Assembly (NCBI RefSeq): GCF_001431665.1
Contig: NZ_LLXV01000024.1
Coordinates: 1 to 64,000, forward strand
Length of the DNA: 64,000 nucleotides
Source of the DNA: Stenotrophomonas beteli
GTDB lineage: Bacteria > Pseudomonadota > Gammaproteobacteria > Xanthomonadales > Xanthomonadaceae
Direction: 5' to 3'
A program made the position numbers and the translations under genes. Each line of letters starts with the position of its first letter. Position 1 is the stretch's first letter. The notes beneath the pieces are model-generated. The model ran no database searches. It had not been told where the DNA came from and saw only the letters and a list, made by a program, of their open reading frames with translations. Shown here one piece after another: positions 30,562-40,543 of this stretch.

Positions 30562-30963
30562 GTGATGATCGCCGTCGATTCGCCGGTGCTGGTCGAACTG
30601 CTCAGCAATGGTCCGCAGGCCGATGCGGTGGAAGCCATCCTGCGGCAGAGCCTGGTCGGTGGCCGCGTGGTGGTCTGCGGCGCGACCCTGGCCGAGGTCT
30701 GCGCATCGCTGCGCGGCGGCGCCGAAGTGCTCGAAGCGCTGGAAGAAATGGGCGTGCACTTCAACCCGATGGAAGCCAAGTCGGCGCTGCGCGCCGGCGA
30801 GATGCACCGCCGCCATCGCCAGCGCGGCGGCAGCCGGCGCAGCCTGGACGAATTCATGGTCGGCGCCCACGCACTGCTGCAGTGCGATGGCCTGATCACC
30901 TGGAACGACACGTTTTACCGCGACTACTTCAAGGGCCTGAAGCTGATCGTGCCGCACGCCTGA
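30562..30963 (+). CDS. PIN-domain ribonuclease toxin (VapC family)
   Basis: A 133-residue PIN-fold protein. The first acidic residue is in [13 protein letters not shown], the second in TLAEVCASL, and the third cluster in [25 protein letters not shown]. VapC toxins cut tRNA or rRNA and are neutralised by the upstream partner. It starts at GTG 30562 or the next codon, ATG 30565. The pair sits between divergent acnA and downstream acnB, an uncommon place for a toxin module. The target RNA cannot be inferred. Confidence 0.88.
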   Translation: MMIAVDSPVLVELLSNGPQADAVEAILRQSLVGGRVVVCGATLAEVCASLRGGAEVLEALEEMGVHFNPMEAKSALRAGEMHRRHRQRGGSRRSLDEFMVGAHALLQCDGLITWNDTFYRDYFKGLKLIVPHA

Positions 30964-31006
30964 GCCCACTTTGTTATTTCAACCTACGCATTACCCGGGA
31001 GTTGTC

Positions 31007-33598
31007 ATGTTGGAAGCCTACCGCCACCACGTCGCCGAGCGCGCTGCGCTTGGCATCCCGCCGCTGCCGCTGAGCGCGCAGCAGACGGCCGATGTCATCG
31101 AACTGCTGAAGAACCCGCCGCAGGGCGAGGCCGAGTTCCTGCTCGACCTGCTGACCCACCGCGTGCCGGCCGGCGTCGATGACGCAGCCAAGGTCAAGGC
31201 TTCATACCTGGCCGCGATCGCCCTGGGCAGCGAGCAGAACCCGCTGATCAGCCGCGAGCGCGCCACCGAACTGCTGGGCACCATGCTTGGCGGTTACAAC
31301 GTGGCCCCGCTGGTGCAGCTGCTGGACGACGCCAGCGTCGGCACCATCGCTGCCAACGGCCTGAAGAAGACCCTGCTGGTGTTCGATGCCTTCCACGATG
31401 TGCAGGAAAAGGCCAAGGCCGGCAACGCCAACGCCCAGGCCGTGCTGCAGAGCTGGGCCGACGCCGAGTGGTTCACCAGCAACCCGGAAGTGCCGCAGAG
31501 CCTGACCGTCACCGTGTTCAAGGTGCCGGGCGAAACCAACACCGACGACCTGTCGCCGGCCCCGGACGCAACCACCCGCCCGGACATCCCGATGCACGCG
31601 CTGGCGATGCTGAAGAACAAGCGCGACGATGCGCCGTTCACCCCGGAAGAAGACGGCAAGCGCGGCCCGATCCAGCAGATCCTCGACTTGAAGGACAAGG
31701 GCCACCTGGTCGCCTATGTCGGCGACGTGGTCGGTACCGGCTCCTCGCGCAAGTCGGCCACCAACAGCGTGCTGTGGTGGACCGGCGATGACATTCCGTT
31801 CATCCCGAACAAGCGCGCCGGTGGCGTCTGCCTGGGTTCGAAGATTGCCCCGATCTTCTACAACACCATGGAAGATGCCGGCGCACTGCCGATCGAGCTG
31901 GACGTGTCGAAGATGGAGCACGGCGATGTGGTCGAGCTGCGTCCGTACGAAGGCAAGGCGCTGAAGAACGGTGAAGTGATCGCCGAGTTCCAGGTCAAGT
32001 CCGACGTGCTGTTCGACGAAGTGCGTGCCGGTGGCCGCATTCCGCTGATCATCGGCCGTGGCCTGACCGGCAAGGCGCGCGAAGCGCTGGGCCTGGCCCC
32101 GACCGACCTGTTCCGCCTGCCGGTGCAGCCGGCCGATACCGGCAAGGGCTTCTCGCTGGCGCAGAAGATGGTCGGCCGCGCCTGTGGCCTGCCGGAAGGC
32201 CAGGGTATGCGCCCGGGCACGTACTGCGAACCGAAGATGACCTCGGTCGGCTCGCAGGACACCACTGGCCCGATGACCCGTGACGAGCTGAAGGACCTGG
32301 CCTGCCTGGGCTTCTCGGCCGACCTGGTGATGCAGTCGTTCTGCCACACCGCCGCCTACCCGAAGCCGGTGGACGTCAAGACCCACCACACCCTGCCGGA
32401 GTTCATCTCCACCCGTGGCGGCGTTTCGCTGCGCCCGGGCGACGGCGTGATCCACAGCTGGCTCAACCGCATGCTGCTGCCGGACACCGTCGGCACCGGT
32501 GGCGACTCGCACACCCGTTTCCCGGTGGGCATTTCGTTCCCGGCCGGCTCGGGCCTGGTCGCCTTCGCCGCGGCCACCGGCGTGATGCCGCTGGACATGC
32601 CGGAGTCGGTGCTGGTGCGCTTCAAGGGCAAGATGCAGCCGGGCGTGACCCTGCGTGACCTGGTCAATGCGATCCCGCTGTACGCGATCAAGTCGGGCCT
32701 GCTGACCGTAGCCAAGGCGGGCAAGAAGAACATCTTCTCCGGCCGCATCCTGGAAATCGAAGGCCTGCCGGAGCTGAAGGTCGAACAGGCGTTCGAGCTG
32801 TCCGACGCCTCGGCCGAGCGTTCGGCGGCCGGTTGCTCGGTGCGCCTGAACAAGGAACCGATCATCGAGTACCTGACCAGCAACATCACCCTGCTGAAGT
32901 GGATGATTGCCGAGGGTTACCAGGACCCGCGTTCGCTGCAGCGCCGCATCGAGAAGATGGAAGCGTGGCTGGCCAACCCGCAGCTGCTGGAGCCGGATGC
33001 CGACGCCGAGTACGCCGCCGTCATCGAGATCGACCTGGCCGACATCCACGAGCCGATCGTGGCCTGCCCGAACGATCCGGACGACGTGAAGACCCTGTCC
33101 GAAGTGGCCGGCGCCAAGATCGACGAAGTGTTCATCGGTTCGTGCATGACCAACATCGGTCACTTCCGCGCGGCTGCCAAGCTGCTGGAAGGCAAGCGTG
33201 ACCTGCCGACCCGCCTGTGGGTGGCCCCGCCGACCAAGATGGACGCCTCGGAGCTGACCAAGGAAGGCGTGTACGGCACCTTCGGTGCCACCGGCGCCCG
33301 CATGGAAATGCCGGGCTGCTCGCTGTGCATGGGCAACCAGGCGCAGATCCGCGAAGGCTCCACCGCGATGTCGACCTCGACCCGCAACTTCCCGAACCGC
33401 CTGGGCCGCAACACCAACGTGTACCTGGGCTCGGCGGAACTGGCGGCGATCTGCTCGCGCCTGGGCCGTATCCCGACCAAGGAGGAGTACATGGCGGACA
33501 TCGGCGTGATCAACGCCAATGGCGCGGAGATCTACCGCTACATGAACTTCGACCAGATCGAGGAATACCAGGACGTGGCCAGCACGGTCGCCGCCTGA
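31007..33598 (+). CDS. acnB: Aconitate hydratase B
   Basis: 863 residues; E. coli AcnB has 865 and starts MLEEYRKHVAERA, like [13 protein letters not shown] here, so I moved the start to 31007. It is the main TCA-cycle aconitase, which can also act as an iron-sensitive RNA-binding protein in E. coli. The N-terminal HEAT-like domain (~1-160) precedes a swivel domain ([19 protein letters not shown]), and the iron-sulfur cysteines lie in [15 protein letters not shown] and [11 protein letters not shown]. It has its own terminator and lies 43 bp after the VapC gene on the same strand. Confidence 0.97.
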   Translation: MLEAYRHHVAERAALGIPPLPLSAQQTADVIELLKNPPQGEAEFLLDLLTHRVPAGVDDAAKVKASYLAAIALGSEQNPLISRERATELLGTMLGGYNVAPLVQLLDDASVGTIAANGLKKTLLVFDAFHDVQEKAKAGNANAQAVLQSWADAEWFTSNPEVPQSLTVTVFKVPGETNTDDLSPAPDATTRPDIPMHALAMLKNKRDDAPFTPEEDGKRGPIQQILDLKDKGHLVAYVGDVVGTGSSRKSATNSVLWWTGDDIPFIPNKRAGGVCLGSKIAPIFYNTMEDAGALPIELDVSKMEHGDVVELRPYEGKALKNGEVIAEFQVKSDVLFDEVRAGGRIPLIIGRGLTGKAREALGLAPTDLFRLPVQPADTGKGFSLAQKMVGRACGLPEGQGMRPGTYCEPKMTSVGSQDTTGPMTRDELKDLACLGFSADLVMQSFCHTAAYPKPVDVKTHHTLPEFISTRGGVSLRPGDGVIHSWLNRMLLPDTVGTGGDSHTRFPVGISFPAGSGLVAFAAATGVMPLDMPESVLVRFKGKMQPGVTLRDLVNAIPLYAIKSGLLTVAKAGKKNIFSGRILEIEGLPELKVEQAFELSDASAERSAAGCSVRLNKEPIIEYLTSNITLLKWMIAEGYQDPRSLQRRIEKMEAWLANPQLLEPDADAEYAAVIEIDLADIHEPIVACPNDPDDVKTLSEVAGAKIDEVFIGSCMTNIGHFRAAAKLLEGKRDLPTRLWVAPPTKMDASELTKEGVYGTFGATGARMEMPGCSLCMGNQAQIREGSTAMSTSTRNFPNRLGRNTNVYLGSAELAAICSRLGRIPTKEEYMADIGVINANGAEIYRYMNFDQIEEYQDVASTVAA

Positions 33599-33639
33599 GG
33601 GGAGTGCCGGCCACTGGCCGGCATCCCGTTGAAATGAAG

Positions 33640-33667
33640 AACCCCCGGTGAAGGCCGGGGGTTTTTT
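33640..33667 (+). terminator. Intrinsic terminator of acnB
   Basis: AACCCCCGG/CCGGGGGTT forms a 9-bp stem with a 6-nt loop, followed by a run of T. It starts 41 nt past the acnB stop. A smaller GCCGGCCA-type hairpin precedes it near 33606-33622. Confidence 0.9.
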
Positions 33668-33726
33668 GTGTGTGATGGCGTATGGCACCGAGGCCATGCT
33701 CGGCTGCTGTTTCCCCTGCCTGCGCG

Positions 33727-34536
33727 TCAGCAGGACGGTGCCAGCGAGAGTGAGCGCTGCAGCCACGCATCGAGCTGGACGCTGACGAAGGCCGGATTCT
33801 CCAGAGTGGCAACATGGCCTGCATCGGGGATCGACTGCAGGCGGCATCCGATTATCCTGGCCATCTGCTGCGCCTCAGTCAGCGGGCGCGGCAGATCCTG
33901 CTCTCCGCTCAGGATCAGCGTTGTTTCCGGGTCAAGATCCTTCAACGCCAACAGCCGGTCCGGGCGGCCGAAGATCAGCCGGCCAAGCGGCACCACCGCG
34001 TTCAGGAGCCGCTCGCGGCGCCAGGACAGCAGTCGTTGCAGGAACCGCATCCGGATCGGGTCGTCGCCAGCGATGCCGGGACGGAAGAACAGGGGCACGA
34101 TCTGCTCGGCCATGGCTTCGGGGATGTACCCGAGGCGTTCAATCATGTCGAGCATGCCAAAGTAGCGTTGACGGGATGCTTCGGGTTCCGCGCCGAGGAA
34201 GGTGTCCATCAGGATCAGTGAACGGATCTGCTCGGGACGCTGCAGTGCCAGTTCTGCCGCCCACATGCCGCCGACCGACAGTCCGGCCACCGCGCATTGC
34301 CGGATACCCAGTGAATCGAGCAATCGACCGACGTCACGTGCCAGGCACGCGGGTGTGGTCAAGGCGGCGGACAGTGGCAGATCGTTGTCGTGGCCGGGCA
34401 GCTCCGGGATGATCAGGCGATAGCGACGTGATAGCAGCTCGATCTGGGGTTCCCACATGTTGCGGTTCCAGAGATAGCTGCCTCCGAGAACAATGGGAAA
34501 ACCGCTGCCAATATCGTGGTGGGTGAGGACGGGCAA
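33727..34536 (-). CDS. Alpha/beta-fold hydrolase
   Basis: About 269 residues of the alpha/beta hydrolase superfamily. The nucleophile elbow is AGLSVGGMWAAE (serine), the acid is in LSGEQDLPRP, and the base is DAGHVATLENP. An N-terminal HDIGSGFPIVLGGSYLWN segment holds the oxyanion-hole region. The substrate is unknown; relatives include 3-oxoadipate enol-lactonase-like and bioH-like esterases. The start is ambiguous: the ORF opens with GTG at 34563, but GGAG upstream of TTG at 34536 suggests the shorter form given here. It converges with acnB and stands alone, next to a SMAG half-repeat. Confidence 0.82.
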   Translation of the reverse strand: MPVLTHHDIGSGFPIVLGGSYLWNRNMWEPQIELLSRRYRLIIPELPGHDNDLPLSAALTTPACLARDVGRLLDSLGIRQCAVAGLSVGGMWAAELALQRPEQIRSLILMDTFLGAEPEASRQRYFGMLDMIERLGYIPEAMAEQIVPLFFRPGIAGDDPIRMRFLQRLLSWRRERLLNAVVPLGRLIFGRPDRLLALKDLDPETTLILSGEQDLPRPLTEAQQMARIIGCRLQSIPDAGHVATLENPAFVSVQLDAWLQRSLSLAPSC

Positions 34537-34749
34537 GAGAAGTCTCCGTGGAGGGAGCCTCACGCTGAGCGCGCACGGAAAGCACGTCCAGTGCGACGGA
34601 TCGACGAGGACCCGTCTCAGTGCGGATGGGGGCGATTACGCCATATAGATGCGGAATCGACATTATTGGAACGTTGATGTCCGACGGCATTGCCGGATCG
34701 AACGGGTTGAATGCGACGCTTCTTGTTGGTTGTGTCCAGCCGGGTTCGA

Positions 34750-34772
34750 AGCCGAGCGTGGGCTCGGCTCTC
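34750..34772. repeat. SMAG half-repeat
   Basis: GCCGAGCGTGGGCTCGGC hairpin 12 nt past the stop of cheB. The remainder of the 34537-34783 gap shows no other feature. Confidence 0.6.
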
Positions 34773-34783
34773 CAGTTGCCCGA

Positions 34784-35857
34784 TCAGCTGCGGGCGAGGG
34801 CGAGCAACCGCTCGGCGATCCGCTCCAGCGGCACCTGTTCCTCGGCCGCGCCAAGCTTGAACGCGGCGCCGGGCATGCCCCACACCACGCTGCTGGCCTC
34901 GTCCTGCACCAGTGTTGGCGCGCCGGCCTGGCGCATCTCCAGCAGGCCGCGTGCGCCGTCGTCACCCATGCCGGTGAGGATGGCACCGATGGCATTGCCG
35001 CCGGCACTCTGCGCGACCGAGCGGAACAGCACGTCCACCGCCGGCTTGTGGCGGTTCACCGCCGGGCCGTCGTCGACCCGGCAGCGCCAGCGTGCACCGT
35101 CGCGGATGATGCGCAGGTGCTTGCCGCCCGGCGGCAGGTAGGCATGGCCGGGCAGTACCGCTTCGCCGTCGCTGGCCTCGCGCACGGCCATCGCCGAATG
35201 CCGGTCCAGTCGCTCGGCAAAGGCACTGCTGAAGCTGGCCGGCAGGTGCTGGGTCATCACCACCGCAGGCGCATCGGCCGGCATGCCTTCCAGCACCACG
35301 CGCAGGGCCTCAGTGCCGCCGGCCGAGGAGCCGATCGCAATCAGCCGGTCGGTGGTGCGGAACTGCGGCGCGGCCGGGCGTATCGCGGGCGCGGCGTCCA
35401 GCATGAGCTTCGGCGCGGCAGCGCGCACCAGTGGGCGGACCCGCGAGCGCGCCGCCATCTTGACCTTGGCGATGATCTCATCGGCGTAGCCCTGAAGGCC
35501 ACGCGCCACGTCCAGCTTCGGCTTGGACACGAAATCCACCGCACCCAGCGCCAGCGCCTGCAGGGTGGTGTCGGCGCCGCGTTCGGTCAGCGAGGAGATC
35601 ATCACCACCGGCAGCGGATGCAGGCGCATCAGGTTTTCCAGGAACGCCAACCCGTCCATGCGCGGCATTTCCACGTCCAGGGTGATCACGTCCGGGGCCA
35701 GGCGCTTGATCTTCTCGCGCGCCAGCAGCGGGTCGGCGGCGGTGCCGACCACGTCGATGGCCGGATCGCTGGACAGGATCTCGGTGAGCATCTGGCGCAC
35801 GACGGCGGAGTCGTCGACGATCAGGACCCGGCAGGGGGCGTTGCCGGCCATGGTCAT
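34784..35857 (-). CDS. cheB: Chemotaxis protein-glutamate methylesterase CheB
   Basis: 357 residues. CheB removes methyl groups from receptors after phosphorylation by CheA. The receiver domain has phospho-acceptor D61 ([13 protein letters not shown]). The C-terminal esterase has S177 ([12 protein letters not shown]), H203 ([10 protein letters not shown]) and D299 (GMGDDGARG). The start at ATG 35857 overlaps the cheD stop by ATGA, so it is coupled to cheD. It is the last gene of the MCP-cheR-cheD-cheB unit. Confidence 0.96.
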   Translation of the reverse strand: MTMAGNAPCRVLIVDDSAVVRQMLTEILSSDPAIDVVGTAADPLLAREKIKRLAPDVITLDVEMPRMDGLAFLENLMRLHPLPVVMISSLTERGADTTLQALALGAVDFVSKPKLDVARGLQGYADEIIAKVKMAARSRVRPLVRAAAPKLMLDAAPAIRPAAPQFRTTDRLIAIGSSAGGTEALRVVLEGMPADAPAVVMTQHLPASFSSAFAERLDRHSAMAVREASDGEAVLPGHAYLPPGGKHLRIIRDGARWRCRVDDGPAVNRHKPAVDVLFRSVAQSAGGNAIGAILTGMGDDGARGLLEMRQAGAPTLVQDEASSVVWGMPGAAFKLGAAEEQVPLERIAERLLALARS

Positions 35858-36450
35858 TCGAACAGCTCCACGCCACCGGTGACCGGGGCCTTGGACAAGC
35901 GCGCACGCACGGCCGATTCGGTTGCGGCTACCTCGGCTTCGTGGGCATGCGGCAGGCGCTGCACCACCACGCGGCCGGTGTCGGCGAAGAACCAGATCTT
36001 GCGCGGATGGATGCCGCACAGGTCCTCGGCGATGATCGGGATGTGCTCGGCCTGCAGGTACTGGCGCACGAACTCGGCGTTGCGGGTGCCGACCGGGTTG
36101 CTGGTGAAGCCCTTGAGCACGTTGGCGCCGCCGAACACCTTCGCTTCGATGCGCTTGCGGTGCGCGCCGCGCTTGAGCATGTCGTTGATCAGCAGTTCCA
36201 TCGCATAGCTGCCATAGCGCGCGGGTGCGCCGTCGCCGGCGTTGCCTTCGGGCAGCAGGAAATGGTTCATGCCACCGATCTTCAGCACCGGGTCGCGCAG
36301 GCAGGCGGCCACGCAGGAACCCAGCGTGGTAGTCAGCGCGGTGGTGTCGTCCACCACCAGGTACTGGGTCGGCAGCAGCTTGGCGGCGATGGTCTTGAAG
36401 CGCGCATCCTGGTAGCGCATCACATCATCGGTACGCAGTGAGGCGTTCAT
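35854..36450 (-). CDS. cheD: Receptor glutamine deamidase CheD
   Basis: 198 residues. CheD deamidates glutamines in chemoreceptors. The catalytic pair is present with the usual 17-residue spacing: C46 in [11 protein letters not shown] and H63 in GGMNHFLLP. It overlaps cheB and cheR by 4 nt at each end (ATGA), so the three adaptation enzymes are translationally linked. The 45-residue N-terminal part before the catalytic motif is longer than in T. maritima CheD. Confidence 0.95.
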   Translation of the reverse strand: MNASLRTDDVMRYQDARFKTIAAKLLPTQYLVVDDTTALTTTLGSCVAACLRDPVLKIGGMNHFLLPEGNAGDGAPARYGSYAMELLINDMLKRGAHRKRIEAKVFGGANVLKGFTSNPVGTRNAEFVRQYLQAEHIPIIAEDLCGIHPRKIWFFADTGRVVVQRLPHAHEAEVAATESAVRARLSKAPVTGGVELFE

Positions 36451-37316
36451 GCGCCGGCCTTTGCCGAACGGCGATACAGCGTCCGGCCGCAGGGCTGGAT
36501 CAGGTCGGCAGCGTGCAGGTAGTTCTCCGAGTGCCCGGTGTAGAGCAGGCCATCATCGGACAGGTGCTGGACCAGGCGACCGAGGATGGCGCGCTGGGTC
36601 GGCTTGTCGAAGTAGATCATCACGTTGCGGCAGAACAGCGCATCGAATGGTCCGCCGACGTCGTAGCGCGGCGCGAGCAGGTTCAGCGGGCGGAACTCGA
36701 TCAATTCGCGCAGCGCCGGCAGCACGCGGCACTGGCCCTCGTTGGGGCCGCTGCCGCGCTGGAAGTAGCGTCGGCGCAGGTCCGGATCGAGGTTGGTCAC
36801 GCGATCGATGTTGTAGACACCACGGCCTGCGGTGGCCAGCACCTGGGTATCGACGTCGGTGGCGATGATGCGTACCGGCGGTTTCAGGGTGCCGAAGGCC
36901 TCGCAGGCGGTGATCGCCATCGAGTAAGGCTCTTCGCCGGTGGACGCCGCGCACGACCACAGCAGCAGCGGGGTGTGGCTGGAGCGCCGCTGCAGTTCCT
37001 CGCGCAGCTTGTCGAAGTGGTGTGGTTCGCGGAAGAACGAGGTCAGGTTGGTGGTCAGCGCATTGGTGAACGCCTGCCACTCGTCGCCGTCGTCCTGTTC
37101 CAGATGGTCCAGGTACTGCTGGAAGCTGCGCATGCCCAGCGTGCGCAGCCGGCGCGACAGGCGGCCATACACCATGTCGCGCTTGGCCGGGGCGAGGGCG
37201 ATGCCCACGCGCTGGTAGATCAGGTCGCAGACGCGGCGGAAATCACGGTCGGCGAACTCGAATTCGCGCGGGCCGGTGACGATGGGGGTGGGACTTTGCA
37301 CGGGGGACGTGTCCAT
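36447..37316 (-). CDS. cheR: Chemotaxis protein methyltransferase CheR
   Basis: 289 residues. CheR transfers methyl groups from SAM to receptor glutamates. The N-terminal helical domain (to ~90) is followed by the SAM-binding core with [16 protein letters not shown], and [14 protein letters not shown] further on. CheR of this family docks on a C-terminal receptor pentapeptide through a beta-subdomain; all three MCPs in the window end in DWQEF. The start is at [11 protein letters not shown] (37316), 37 bp after the MCP stop. Its stop overlaps the cheD start. Confidence 0.95.
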   Translation of the reverse strand: MDTSPVQSPTPIVTGPREFEFADRDFRRVCDLIYQRVGIALAPAKRDMVYGRLSRRLRTLGMRSFQQYLDHLEQDDGDEWQAFTNALTTNLTSFFREPHHFDKLREELQRRSSHTPLLLWSCAASTGEEPYSMAITACEAFGTLKPPVRIIATDVDTQVLATAGRGVYNIDRVTNLDPDLRRRYFQRGSGPNEGQCRVLPALRELIEFRPLNLLAPRYDVGGPFDALFCRNVMIYFDKPTQRAILGRLVQHLSDDGLLYTGHSENYLHAADLIQPCGRTLYRRSAKAGA

Positions 37317-37353
37317 CGGCGAGGGCGGTGGCCGCAGCCACCGCAGGTGGGTC

Positions 37354-39624
37354 TCAAAATTCCTGCCAGTCGCTGTCGCTGGCAACGAACGTGCTGGCGT
37401 TGCTGCTGCGACGGGCTGGCGCGGGCGTGCTGGCCGGCTGTGGACGTGGCACGGCGGCGATGCGCGGCGGTTCCACGCGTGCGGCCGCAGCCTTCACTGC
37501 AGCGGACACCTGGTTGTCGAGGCGGAATATCGCCACCGCGTCGGCCAGCTGTGCGGCCTGGTCTTCCATCGCGCGCGCGGCGGCGGTGGCTTCCTCGACC
37601 AGCGCAGCGTTCTGCTGGGTGGTTTCGTCCATCTGCACCACGGTCTGGTTGACCTGCTCGATGCCGGCACTCTGTTCCTGCGAAGCGGCGGAGATCTCGG
37701 CCATGATGTCGGTCACACGCTGCACCGAGGCAACGATCTCGCCCATGGTGCTGCCGGCCTGGTGGACCAGGCTGGAGCCCTCGGCGACCTTGCCGACCGA
37801 ATCGTCGATCAGGCCCTTGATCTCCTTGGCGGCGGCGGCCGAGCGCTGGGCGAGGGTGCGCACTTCGCTGGCGACCACGGCAAAGCCACGGCCCTGTTCG
37901 CCGGCACGGGCCGCTTCCACCGCGGCGTTCAGCGCCAGGATGTTGGTCTGGAAGGCGATGCCGTCGATGACGCTGATGATCTCGGCGATCTTCTTCGACG
38001 AAGCTTCGATGGCCGACATGGTGGTGACCACCTGGCCGACCACCTCGCCGCCCTGCGAGGCGACACCATGCGCGCCGATGGCGAGCTGGTTGGCCTGGCG
38101 GGCGTGTTCGGCGTTCTGGCGCACGGTGGAGGTCAGTTCCTCCATCGAAGCAGCGGTTTCTTCCAGGTTGGCGGCCTGCTGCTCGGTACGGCGCGACAGG
38201 TCGCTGTTGCCGGAGGCGATTTCGCCGGCTGCCAGGGTGATGCTGGAGGCGCTGGCCTGGATCTGGCCGACGATCTGGGTCAGCTGCGCGACGGTGGCGT
38301 TGGCATCATCACGCATGCGCGCGAACACGCCCTGGTAATCGCCGTGCATGCGCGCGGTCAGGTCGCCCTCGGCAATGGCCGACAGCAGCTGCGACAGCTT
38401 GCCGAGGTTGTCATCGCTGACCGCCATCATCGCGTTGAGGTTGTCCAGCATCAGGCGGAAGTCGTGGTCGAAGCGCTGGGCATCGCCTCGGCGGCTGAAG
38501 TCGCCGGCAGCCGCGGCGCTTGCCAGCAGCTTGATCTCGGCGTTGATGCGGCCGAGGTTGGCCTTGACCGTATCGACGGTGGTGGTCATGGCGGCCTTCT
38601 CGCCCGGATAGCGCGCGATGTCGCGGCTCAGATCGCCCACCGCGTACTGCTGCACCACCTCCAGCACATCGTGCAGGGTCTGCACGTGGCTGCCGACCAA
38701 GGCATTGGTCTCCTGCACCATCAGGCCGTACTCACCGGGGAAGGCGTGGGCGTCGATGCGGTAGCTCAACTCGCCCCCCTCGTGCCGACGGGCCATCTCG
38801 CGCTGGCCGTTGATGACCGCATGCAGCTGCTGCTGCATGCCCGACATGGCCTCCAGCAGGCGGCCCGGCTCGTCGTGCGGCTGCGGGCCGATGTGGCTGT
38901 CCAGCTTGCCGCGGGCGATGCCTTCGGCGACGGCGGTCGCCTGCTTCAGCGGGCGCGCGATGCGGTTGCCGATGACCCAGCTCAGCGCCAGCACGATCAG
39001 CACCAGCACGCCGCCGGCAACGGCCATGATGGCGGTGAACACCAGCGCCTGCTTCTGCACGTCGTCCATGTAGACGCCGCTGCTGACCACCCAGTTCCAG
39101 GGCGCGAACAGGCCGGCGTAGGCGACCTTCTCGACCTCGCCCTTGCTGCCGGGCTTGGCCCAGCGGTAGCTGACGAAGCCGCCGCCAGCCTTGGCTGCTT
39201 CAACCTGGTCGTAGTAGATGCGCACGCCGTCGCCGGTGCGGAAGTCCTTCATGTCCTTGCCGACCAGGTCCTTGCGGAACGGGTGCATCAGCAGTCGGTA
39301 GCCGGTGTCGTAGAGGTTGAAGTAGTACGCATCATTGTCGGCGCGCATCACTTCCAGTGCCTGCAATGCAGCCGCCTTGGCGGCGTCTTCGCTCAGTTCG
39401 CCGGTACCGGCCAGGCGGTGGTAGTGCTGCAGGATGCCGTAGCTCAGTTCGACCTGGGTCTTCAGCGCGCTCTTGCGGGTCTCGGTCAGGTCCAGGTACT
39501 GCATGCGGGCGGCGATCACTGACAGCGCGATCACGCCGAGCGCGATGAGCAGCGTCAGCAGGTTGAGCTTGCGCCGGACGGAGAGATTGCTGAAGTAGTG
39601 TTGCCAGCGATGCAGGAGATTCAT
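37354..39624 (-). CDS. Methyl-accepting chemotaxis protein with single-Cache sensor
   Basis: A 756-residue receptor. TM1 is at ~17-39. The periplasmic part (~40-195) resembles a single Cache domain ([52 protein letters not shown]), which typically binds small carboxylates; the ligand is unknown. TM2 follows at ~196-219, then HAMP and a long helical region. The signalling hairpin includes [20 protein letters not shown], the receptor consensus. The C-terminus DWQEF is a CheR-docking pentapeptide. A FliA-type promoter lies 72 nt upstream. It is first in the unit with cheR, cheD and cheB. The signalling domain is nearly identical in DNA to those of the other two MCP genes here. Confidence 0.95.
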   Translation of the reverse strand: MNLLHRWQHYFSNLSVRRKLNLLTLLIALGVIALSVIAARMQYLDLTETRKSALKTQVELSYGILQHYHRLAGTGELSEDAAKAAALQALEVMRADNDAYYFNLYDTGYRLLMHPFRKDLVGKDMKDFRTGDGVRIYYDQVEAAKAGGGFVSYRWAKPGSKGEVEKVAYAGLFAPWNWVVSSGVYMDDVQKQALVFTAIMAVAGGVLVLIVLALSWVIGNRIARPLKQATAVAEGIARGKLDSHIGPQPHDEPGRLLEAMSGMQQQLHAVINGQREMARRHEGGELSYRIDAHAFPGEYGLMVQETNALVGSHVQTLHDVLEVVQQYAVGDLSRDIARYPGEKAAMTTTVDTVKANLGRINAEIKLLASAAAAGDFSRRGDAQRFDHDFRLMLDNLNAMMAVSDDNLGKLSQLLSAIAEGDLTARMHGDYQGVFARMRDDANATVAQLTQIVGQIQASASSITLAAGEIASGNSDLSRRTEQQAANLEETAASMEELTSTVRQNAEHARQANQLAIGAHGVASQGGEVVGQVVTTMSAIEASSKKIAEIISVIDGIAFQTNILALNAAVEAARAGEQGRGFAVVASEVRTLAQRSAAAAKEIKGLIDDSVGKVAEGSSLVHQAGSTMGEIVASVQRVTDIMAEISAASQEQSAGIEQVNQTVVQMDETTQQNAALVEEATAAARAMEDQAAQLADAVAIFRLDNQVSAAVKAAAARVEPPRIAAVPRPQPASTPAPARRSSNASTFVASDSDWQEF

Positions 39625-39695
39625 CGAGCAGGACCCGGTTGAAGCAGGCGGGCGGCGCCGAGCCGGTCACGGCAGGACAGACTGTGACAACCCCG

Positions 39696-39722
39696 TTATC
39701 GGCCGTGCGGGCGGGGGATTGA
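39696..39722 (-). promoter_or_regulatory. FliA (sigma-28) promoter for MCP-cheR-cheD-cheB
   Basis: On the minus strand TCAA (39722-39719), a 15-bp spacer and a perfect GCCGATAA (39703-39696) match the FliA consensus (TCAAG/TAAAG ... GCCGATAA). Confidence 0.8.
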
Positions 39723-39866
39723 GGTGGGGTGTTCGAACGTATTCAGGTTTCCTTGCAGCGGCGGCTGCGGCGCTGCCTGCGGCAGGCTGGTTTTGAAGCA
39801 ACAGCAACAGCAACGGCAACGGCAACGGCAACGGCGCTCGGTCGGTGGTCAGGGGTTGCGAGAAGG

Positions 39867-39970
39867 GCCGGGCCAGGATGGGTTGGCGGGGGACGCCGTA
39901 AACCCGTCCCTGGGGGCTTGGCCGCGGCATCCATGCCGCGGACACCCCCGCCAACCCACCCTGGCCCGGC
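39867..39970. repeat. Long variable-arm hairpin, copy 3
   Basis: 26-nt arms (39867-39892 and 39945-39970) pair at 25 positions. The 52-nt loop carries GACGCCGTAAACCCGTCC and CCGCGGCATCCATGCCGCGG and is almost identical to the inverted loop of copy 2, while the arms differ. Confidence 0.8.
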
Positions 39971-40024
39971 CCATTCGATATCCTGGCGTCGGACGGCAAG
40001 AGCGTTGGTTTCCAAGTGGAAAGA

Positions 40025-40237
40025 GGGGTCAGATCCGTTTTCCTGTGGAAAACGGATCCGACCCCGGAAGCACGGCGGACGGCGAGCACTGGGTTTCCAA
40101 GTGGAAAGAAGGGTCAGATCCGTTTTCCTGCGGAAAACGGATCCGACCCCGGAAGCACGGCGGACGGCAAGAGCACTGGGTTTCCAAGTGGAAAGAGGGG
40201 TCAGATCCGTTTTCCTTTGGAAAACGGATCTGACCCC
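40025..40237. repeat. Three tandem units with GGGTCAGATCC palindromes (copies 3-5)
   Basis: Palindromes at 40025-40065, 40110-40150 and 40197-40237 are each preceded by TTTCCAAGTGGAAAGA and followed by GGAAGCACGGCGGACGG or a variant, giving a period of 85-87 bp. Loops differ (TGT, TGC, TTT). Confidence 0.85.
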
Positions 40238-40306
40238 GGAAGCAACCCGGCTTCTGCTTTTTGTTCTTTTTCTTCAATCCGGGGTGGGACAACGGGAACT
40301 GTCCGT

Positions 40307-40410
40307 GGCCGGGAGGGTGGGTTGCGCAGGGGCGTAAGCGCCATGGATGGCGCGACCGAGCCTACAAGGACGTATTCACGGCGGCTCCTGCGCAACCCAC
40401 CCTTCCGGCC
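40307..40410. repeat. Long variable-arm hairpin, copy 4
   Basis: 24-nt arms (40307-40330 and 40387-40410) pair at 23 positions. The loop, read on the minus strand, has GCCGTGAATACGTCCTTGTA and GCGCCATCCATGGCGC, a diverged version of the loops in copies 2 and 3. Confidence 0.75.
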
Positions 40411-40543
40411 AACCCTCAGCAGCCGGCTTTTCAACCGACCCACCCCGAGGGGCTTCGCCGTTGGCTGGATACCCCGATACCCCGTAAACGAAAACGCCCC
40501 GGCGCACGGCCAGGGCGTTCTCGCAGATCAGGTCAGGCAGGTA

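Larger units (their letters stand above)
39798..40410. repeat. Second modular palindrome island (non-coding)
   Basis: The 919-bp gap 39625-40543 holds a promoter for the leftward MCP gene and otherwise repeats. From left to right: a hexamer-like run of CAACAG/CAACGG units (39798-39834), a long hairpin (39867-39970), three tandem ~85-bp units each carrying a GGGTCAGATCC palindrome (40025, 40110, 40197), and another long hairpin (40307-40410). The same module types make up the 9.4-9.9 kb island. 40411-40543 holds an imperfect hairpin-like tail but no gene. Confidence 0.75.

Noticed and set aside
31202-33847. An 881-residue minus-strand frame over acnB
   Set aside because: It is a shadow of the aconitase with low-complexity His/Gln/Arg composition.
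40025-40237. Three spaced repeats as a small CRISPR array
   Set aside because: The units are tandem copies including the spacer-like part, are palindromic, and no cas genes are near.
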